Positions 57,899 to 64,000 of a DNA stretch of 64,000 nucleotides are shown here, in pieces; position 1 is the stretch's first letter, and every line of letters begins with the position of its first letter. The translations under genes were made by a program, and so were the position numbers. The stretch is from Dastarcus helophoroides. Taxonomy: Eukaryota > Arthropoda > Insecta > Coleoptera > Bothrideridae. The stretch spans positions 8,874,587-8,938,586 of the forward strand of contig CM053326.1 in the NCBI GenBank assembly GCA_028583605.1, given 5' to 3'. The notes beneath the pieces were generated by a model. That model searched no databases. It had not been told where the DNA came from and saw only the letters and a program-made list of their open reading frames with translations.

Positions 57899-58110
57899 TG
57901 CCGAGACTCAAATCCGACATTGGAAAGGATTATTAGGCAGCCTCTCTTGTTCCTGTAATCTGAGTACAATGATCTCCTCCGCTGCCAAGGTGCGCCGCCA
58001 TCTTGCTCATTAGTCCCATTGCCGTTCCTTCACTCACTGCAGGGTTATTGTTGTCCTCCTGTTGTTTCAACTGTCACTTTGCATATTTTTGTGAAGGGCT
58101 CTACACCTCA
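57899..58110 (-). promoter_or_regulatory. GC-richer leader or promoter candidate
   Basis: Unique sequence, visibly less AT-rich than the flanks, with CpG-bearing tracts such as AAGATGGCGGCGCACC. It has no TATA box that I can place. It would be the 5' region of the candidate exon on the same strand. Confidence 0.25.
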
Positions 58111-59759
58111 CCTTAATTAGGAATCCCATTTTCTGGAAAACATAAATTAATTATTCTTGCTGTTAGGTGACAGCTTAAACGTAAATAAATTCCCAGCATT
58201 CTCATTTTAATCAACTAAAAGCTATTTATCGTCTATGAATTAAACACCTGTCATTCATGTTCGACATTTTTTTTAACGTTTTAAATACCATATACAAAAC
58301 AACGATCTGTGAATAGGAATAAATAAATAAATATACATCTCACTAGGTACTTATCCTTACTTTATATTATAGTACATTCGAGCAGAAATTCTGAAGTCCA
58401 ATGCTTTAGTGACTAATGTCCAAATTTCGTGGATAAATTCAAAATGTTCAAGGTAATAATCGAATTGGGAAATTAGAGTTAAAGTTTTCACGTTTAAAGT
58501 CAAAATCCGGAGAAAAAGATTCTTTGAAATTAAATCCATAATTGCAATTCAAGAAAGCAATAGAAAATTTGAGTTATAGATGCAACTTTTTTCTGAAATT
58601 ACTAAATAAAGATGAACACTTTGAAAGTAAAATTGAAATTCTGGGAAAATATTCCATTTAGATTGAAGCTGCGATTGTAAACTGAAACCGTCATTAAAAA
58701 AAAACATGTGCACTTTTAGGGCCAAAAGTCTTCCTGATGCTTTCTAATGTCTTGATTATGAAATTTAAACTAACAAACCTATACCCAAAATTGTTAAATT
58801 AAAATCAATATTTCGTGAATTGTCAAGATTGACTTTAAAAACTTAGCTGTAAATTGGAAATTTTGAAATAAAAATAGATATTTTGGGTCTTAAGTCGGGC
58901 ACTTTTCCGAAATGTGATATTTAAAGTCAAAATTATTTGAATAGAGTTAACTATTGAAAAAAAACCGAAATTTTAATTTTAAGCCACAAAATCACTGTTA
59001 GTTTTATCGACGAATTTATTTATCACTTAAAAACAAAAATTAAATGAGGATTAAAAAGCCCTCACACTATTTTATATGCAAGCAAACGATCCGAAAACCT
59101 TCCACTGTACAGCCGTGTTGCCGGGTGAGTCAGAAAAAATGGGCTAATATTAAACTGGAGATACTAGATTACAAGTTGGACTCAGCTTGCCTTATAACAA
59201 TTTCGCCCATTTTAAGAGATACATGTCGCTGAAACTTTGATTTTTTGAAATTTTGATGCTATGAATCTAAACATTAAAAGTTTTATGTTTTTTGGTGTAA
59301 GGATTACGAATGTTAGGCTTATTTTGACCATTTCTTGTAAAAGACGCTAATTTCGCCGTATTGTTTATGTAAATTAAATCATATCTTTTATCTGTGAAGT
59401 TACGCCTAAATTAAGTCAAAAATCTAAAGAACGGTCAATTTTTTAAATAATAGGTACTCCTGTTCAGGTTGTCTTAATATATGGGTTTTTAAATTATTAG
59501 CATTTACAGATTGCAATGTATCTTTATTATTTTTTTAAGGCGCCAATATTGCTATATTTTTTCAAATTTAAAGAATTTAGTTTATCAGCAAAAATTAAGT
59601 TTTTTTAGGTAGTTGCGGCAAATAATCCAAGACGCCGCAAATACATTTAAAAATAATAGGAACATTTTGGTTAGGACATTTAGAAAAGTATAATTTAAAA
59701 TTCAATGGGGTAGGTGATAGATACTTCCAGCATTGGATTTGAAGTTTGTCATTGTCTTT
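58111..59759. other. AT-rich stretch, no gene seen
   Basis: CCGGGTGAGTCAGAAAAAAT near 59122 resembles a Tc1/mariner end, without a partner. The 62-codon frame over it (59044-59232) is not supported. Confidence 0.35.
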
Positions 59760-60743
59760 ATTACTAATAATTGTTATTGTTGCTTTGATTGCTTATGGTT
59801 AGTATTAGGCGCCTGAATATTTTCTTCTATTTTTTTTAACCTGCTGAGCATTTAGTACATTCTCCTAACTTGTAAAAGTTTCAGCTATTCAGCAATTGTA
59901 AAGGAGAGCATCCTATTTTACACGCTTTAAGCGGATATAATATCACGTTACTAGTTTCATTGCCAAAGGAAACTTATGTTATTCAGGCTACCGGAAGCGA
60001 ATTTATTTTTGAGGAATTTGAGGTAGTTCAAGTTTTTAACAATAAAGGTACTAGTGTAGGTTATGTAGTGTATGCAATTAAACCATTCGTATCAGTTTTA
60101 TGTTGTCCTATATTGGTCAAAGAATATCCATCTTCTTGAGGTTCTCAAATCTGCCTTGAGAACAATTCGCTAAACTAGAACTTGCCTGTTTTCGATCTCT
60201 ATCATCAATGAACCAGTTCCAGCTAATAAATAATCAAGGAATAAAACGGTTGCCTAATTGTTTCCAACTTGGTAGGGGAAGAGTGGGTAGGAATGGATCA
60301 CAGGAGGAATGGATTATTTTAATTTTAATTGGAGAATATTAGTTTTATGTATCGTTATTTGGCCTATAAATGGCGCTATTGATAAGTAAACTGTCACTTT
60401 AGTTGCAGCCGTGTCAAAGTTTTGTGTTCAGTGTTATGAATACCTAGCGTTTTTCGCTGATAAAAGTAGGTTTTTCTATTTTAATTATAAGTGTAATAAT
60501 TTCCTTAATCATATAATATTTCCAGAAATTAATTTAATCATATTAATAGTATATTATAAAGTACTAATTAATACTAGAAATATGTCGATAAGTATTCTTA
60601 CATTTAAGTAGAGTGATTTTATATATATACATATATAAGTGTACATGCAGGAGGAATGAGTTCCCACAAGGCAGGAGGTGTGGATCTTGACCCATTCCTC
60701 CTACTTTCACTGATCTAATATTTTATTTTGATACTTTATACAG

Positions 60744-62290
60744 ATGCCCATAATTTGGATAAAAAATACACAGCGTGTCAGAAAAACTTCTGAGAAAGTC
60801 AAAGCAGCAGTAGAAGAAGTAAATCGTGGTTTGTCTATAAGACAAGTAGCCAGAAACTACAACATATCTTATTCTGCATTACAAAGTCACGTTTCAAATT
60901 TCAAATCTCTGAGCAAAAGGAAAACATTTAAATATCGTCCGAATACAACAGTGAGACAAATTTTTACGCAAGAACAAGAAAACTTAATGGTAGAATATTT
61001 ACAAAGATGTTCAAAAATGCATTATGGCCTTACATCTACTGATGCTAGAAAATTAGCGTATAAATATGCGAAAGCCCTGAACATTGAAATTCCCAAAAAG
61101 TGGGGTGATGAAGAAAAGGCTGGACGTGAGTGGTTGTTTGGTTTTCTCAGAAGAAATCCTTGCTTAGTTTTGCGCATACCTGACGCTACTAGTTTGAGTA
61201 GGTCCACTAGTTTTAATAGGCACAATATTACCCAGTTTTTTAATAACGTGCAAAATGTATTTAGCCGTTTTACATTTACTGCTGACGACATCTGGAACTG
61301 TGATGAAACGGGTTTGACAACGGTTCATAGGCCTCAAAAGGTATTGGCAGAAAAGGGATTAAATTAATTAGGCCAAATTACTTTTGGGGAGAGAGGCCAG
61401 TTAGTGACTATGTGTTGTTTCATTAATGCTGCAGGGAATACAGATCCGCCTGCTTGTATTTTTCCTAGACAAAGAAATCTTGACATTTAAGGACATTCTG
61501 CTCCTCCTAACAGTTTAATTTTAGGACATCCAAGTGGATGGATGACATTGAAGAATTTTGTTAAAGTTTTTGAACATTTTGTTCTACATGCAAGTTGTTC
61601 TAAAGAAAGGCCTGCTGTTTTATTTTTGGACAACCATGAGAGCCATGTGTCTATTGAAGTTATTACAGCCGCCAGAAATTCAGGTGTAAATCTGATCAGT
61701 TTCCCCCCGCATACAAGTCATCGCCTCCAGCCGTTGGATGTGGCAGTTTATGAACCATTCAAAAGTCGATACAACCAAGCTTGTGACAATTTTATGGCAT
61801 TTAATCAAGGAAAGCCCATTACAATTTACAACCTAGCTGATTTGTCTCAAAAAGCCTTTGTTCAGGCTTTCAGCAAATCTAATATTGCCAAAGTCTTTGA
61901 ACGAACAGGAATATGGCCCTTTCGTAGAGATATGTTTTCAGATGAGGACTTTTTAATGGCTGCTGTTACTGACCGTCCGTGTCCCCTGGAAAGCACAGGG
62001 TCTCGGGAACTTCCTACAATTGCAGCAACTGATTTGTTAAGACCAAGCACCCCCAATCCCTCAACAAGTCAGGTAGATAATTTTAAACTGCTCTTCTAGG
62101 CAACAATAATTTGAGACTTTTTGTATTTTCAGCTTTCTCCACAAGATGTAGTCCCCTACCCCAAAGCAGCTCAAAGAAAAGATAAGAGATCAGGAAGGAC
62201 GAACCCGAACTTTAACTGATTCTCCAGAAAAAATGAAATAGAAGACCAGCGCAAAAAGAAAGTGAAATTACATTTAACAGTATACTTATA
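60744..62290 (+). pseudogene. Pogo/Tigger-like transposase with a 60-nt intron, two stops
   Basis: Starts at ATG 60744. An N-terminal psq-type helix-turn-helix (RGLSIRQVARNYNISYSALQ) is followed by a CENP-B-type DNA-binding part ending in GREWLFGFLRRNPCLVLR. The DDE/D core shows IWNCDETGLTTV, LFLDNHESHVS and HTSHRLQPLD (35 residues between the last two Asp). In-frame TAA codons at 61365 and 61488 interrupt it. The frame runs to CAG|GTAGAT at 62072; a 60-nt intron ends TATTTTCAG at 62132. The next exon (LSPQDVVPYPKAAQRK) gives the proline- and lysine-rich tail usual in the family, with a slip near 62205. No PHD-like finger is present, unlike the pogo copy at 5.8-7.8 kb. Confidence 0.85.
62073..62132 (+). 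other. Spliceable 60-nt intron in the pogo transposase
   Basis: Donor AG|GTAGAT, a pyrimidine-rich TTTTTGTATTTTCAG acceptor, and continuity of family-like protein across the junction (phase 0) support it. 60 nt is a normal insect intron size. Confidence 0.65.
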
Positions 62291-62483
62291 CAGCTACGCA
62301 CTGACTGTAAAAAAACAGGTTGTACCAAGTTCTTTTAAATTTTGTGGGCTCCAAAGTAAAAATGACCCATTCCTACCCACCTTCCCCTACATATATTATC
62401 CGATGACACCATATCATCTACACTAGTGTCTTTATCTTTAAAAATTTGCACTGCTCAAAGATGATACAACTTCCAGTAACTTC

Positions 62484-62795
62484 AAGAACTAAACCAAGAT
62501 ATACTTCTTCCGGGATTGGACCGTGTCAAAGAACTACTAAAAGTGTTCGACGTTTCGCCCACCATCATAGGGGGCTTCTTCAGAAACAAAAAACAATAAG
62601 TGAAAAATAAAATACAAGGAAATATACAAAAATGAAAAATGAAAAAAGCCAATTTCAAAACATTAGAGTACGGTAACTCAGTATGTCCAGAGGCGAAACT
62701 TTTCTGAATTAAAAATTTGTTATAAAGGATAAGAAAGTTTAGACAGAAGAGCACGGTAACTCTGTATGTTCACCACACCATAGGCGAAACTTTTC
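62484..62795 (-). repeat. Penelope-like terminal repeat, copy 2 (reverse)
   Basis: Inverted match of 18244-18530. The block with CATAGGCGAAACTTTTCT occurs here twice in near-tandem form (about 62690-62710 and 62770-62795). No GIY-YIG or reverse transcriptase is attached, so it is a solo terminal repeat inserted in the fold-back element. Confidence 0.75.
62545..62587 (-). ncRNA. Hammerhead-like motif, second Penelope copy
   Basis: On the minus strand: stem I GTTT, core CTGAAGA (62583-62577), extra A, stem II, GAAA (62556-62553), CG, TC, stem I GAAC with one G-U pair. It has the same architecture as at 18384-18426, so the structure is kept although the stem I base differs. Confidence 0.55.
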
Positions 62796-63824
62796 TAAAG
62801 TTCCCTTAGCAAAAGAATGCTGCTGTGATGTTGCATTCGTTTAAAGCCCGTAAAATAAGATTTTCTTTTTTAAAATAGCTGAATACCTGAAACTTCTGGG
62901 AGCTTGAGGAATGAAATAAATATTCTCCAAATTAAACAAAAATAGAACAAAGTATTTGGCTGCCTGATAGCATTAATTTAACCAACACATCTGAAACTTA
63001 TTCAACTATATTAGGGGCTAAACTGACGGACGAAATAGATATATGTCCTTTGGTTATTTTTTTGTTAATTTAGTTTTTTGTTAATTTTTATATTTTGATC
63101 TTCTTGGTGAATAAAATGCCTGAGTGCTAATAAGAACTGATGATTTTAAGACAGAAATGCCTACACTCACAAAACGATGTGAATATAAGTTTATTATTTT
63201 ATTTTGTTATTGGACATTTAGAAGAATTAAAAAATTGTTATTAGACTGAAAAATCGTTTTTTAACTAGATAATTACATTTGAATTTAATTTACACTGTGT
63301 GACTGTTCACTGGATTATTACCGTATTCGTGTTAACTTTGTAATAACCTTGAATCATTTTTAAAAGTTTATACCATTTTGTAATTTCCGAAAAGAAAAGC
63401 AAAAAGTATTAGCAAAAAGAAATACTATGTCTGCTGAAAAATAATTTTATTTACGAGTAGGTGTGCAGTTATATTTTCGTTTCTGATTTTGCTAGGGTAG
63501 GCAACGCCTTCTTGCCTTCATTCTTTGCACGCCACTGTTTACAATGAAGCTGGATGTAATTTAAATACCCAGCCTATAGAGTATGTGAACTAGAACACAT
63601 CTAATTAGGTGGCCATATTGAATTTGTATGCATATGTATACGTAAGACTACCCCCATTTAAATATATTGGTACTCCCTAGACGGGAAATTGAGTGCTTCA
63701 CAACTTTTATTCTAAAGGTTTTTCAAATTAGAGGAGCAGTTCCAAGGTTATATGTTGTAACGCAATGTAAATAGATGGAATAGAATTTAGAATAGAATTG
63801 TATAATTTAGTAAATTAAAAAAGT

Positions 63825-63837
63825 TTCTAGAAGGATC
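63825..63837 (+). promoter_or_regulatory. Distal heat-shock element
   Basis: TTCTAGAAGGATC: TTC and GAA at the 5-bp spacing bound by heat-shock factor, with an imperfect third unit. Confidence 0.6.
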
Positions 63838-63885
63838 TGATAAGGGGAAAGCGGCCGCGATAACGAAATAAATGGCAGATAAGCG

Positions 63886-63903
63886 TTCCAGAAATTTCGG
63901 GAG
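63886..63903 (+). promoter_or_regulatory. Central heat-shock element, four alternating units
   Basis: TTC (63886), GAA (63891), TTC (63896) and GAG (63901) stand at exact 5-bp steps, the canonical array for a heat-shock factor trimer. An inverted pair GGCAGATAAG (63874-63883) and CTTATCTGCC (63912-63921) brackets it, with GATA-factor sites. Confidence 0.85.
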
Positions 63904-63927
63904 CGATAAGCCTTATCTGCCGAAAAG

Positions 63928-63935
63928 TTCTAGAA
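63928..63935 (+). promoter_or_regulatory. Proximal heat-shock half pair
   Basis: TTCTAGAA, a perfect TTC-GAA dimer about 15 bp upstream of the TATA box. Confidence 0.7.
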
Positions 63936-63950
63936 GCCGGGGGCCAAAAC

Positions 63951-64000
63951 TATAAAAGGCGGTCAGCTTTCCTTCGAGTCAGTCAGTTAGAGTCAATGTA
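63951..64000 (+). promoter_or_regulatory. Core promoter (TATA and initiator) of a heat-shock-type gene
   Basis: TATAAAA starts at 63951. The initiator TCAGTC has its A at 63981, exactly 30 bp downstream, the standard insect distance. Transcription would run rightward out of the window, and only about 20 bp of leader are present. With the heat-shock elements upstream this is a small-hsp- or hsp70-type promoter. The gene itself is not in the window, so which one cannot be said. Confidence 0.85.

Larger units (their letters stand above)
60275..62387 (+). mobile_element. Pogo-like DNA transposon with TA duplication
   Basis: The left end GGGGAAGAGTGGGTAGGAAT and the right end, reverse-complemented, GGGGAAGGTGGGTAGGAATG are flanked by TA (60273-60274 and 62388-62389). 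GGAGGAATG or ATTCCTCC recurs near 60303, 60650 and 60700, which looks like subterminal transposase-binding repeats. One transposase gene lies between. The insertion splits the fold-back element without other loss. Confidence 0.9.
59760..63765. mobile_element. Fold-back element, copy 2 (reverse), interrupted twice
   Basis: Segments 59880-60270, 62390-62485 and 62800-63230 match, inverted, the inner part of copy 1 (about 22680-23600). 63590-63760 matches its arm at 24055-24230. Shared tracts include AAAGGAGAGCATCCTATTTT, ACACTAGTGTCTTTATCTTT and AACTTCCAGTAACTTC. A pogo element (60275-62387) and a Penelope terminal repeat (62484-62795) split it. The outer arm stops short near 63765, just before the heat-shock promoter. 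No coding frame of its own is visible. Confidence 0.7.

Noticed and set aside
63851..63858. GCGGCCGC (NotI site) as a sign of a cloning vector
   Set aside because: A single 8-bp match within a coherent promoter region. No vector sequence flanks it.

Overview
The window is AT-rich eukaryotic DNA, almost certainly from an insect. A beetle fits best, but no host protein long enough to test this is visible. The support is the transposon families: Tc1/mariner elements of the DD41D group, pogo/Tigger-like elements, a hAT-like shell, Jockey- and CR1-type LINE fragments, a Penelope GIY-YIG fragment and a Mutator-like fragment. A heat-shock promoter of insect layout sits at the right edge. I see no bacterial features, CRISPR array, rRNA gene or convincing tRNA gene.

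Layout. 1-11.7 kb: a Mutator-like fragment, a Tc1/mariner element with very long inverted arms, a broken pogo element on the minus strand, a long-TIR element carrying a Mutator-like transposase tail, and a dispersed insect repeat. 12-18.5 kb: a palindromic MITE, a family of direct and inverted repeats around a hammerhead ribozyme, and the 3' end of a Penelope-like element. 19-30 kb: a decayed ORF, a 4.3-kb fold-back element with a DD41D transposon nested in it, and three copies of a ~200-bp repeat. 31.9-36 kb: two LINE fragments, one per strand. 37-43 kb: fold-back MITEs, an identical tandem duplication and a second DD41D copy. 44.4-52.8 kb: a hAT-like shell with a nested element, a second long-TIR element and small MITEs. 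53.8-57.2 kb: a DD41D element, nearly intact, nested in a MITE. 57.7-58.1 kb: a GC-richer patch that may be a host first exon. 59.8-63.8 kb: a second copy of the fold-back element, interrupted by a pogo element and a Penelope terminal repeat. 63.8-64.0 kb: a heat-shock promoter (HSEs, TATA box, initiator) firing out of the window.

Two themes stand out. First, many elements have inverted arms of 0.25-1.3 kb, so read-through transcripts would fold into long hairpins. In one element the arms have captured an inverted copy of half its own transposase gene. Second, five loci carry hammerhead or hammerhead-like ribozyme cores. One is textbook. The other four share a one-base departure at the same place, and all five have a self-complementary stem III that suits action as RNA dimers.

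No complete host protein-coding gene was found. Every transposase and reverse transcriptase seen carries at least one lesion. Family names rest on motifs read by eye; no database search was run.
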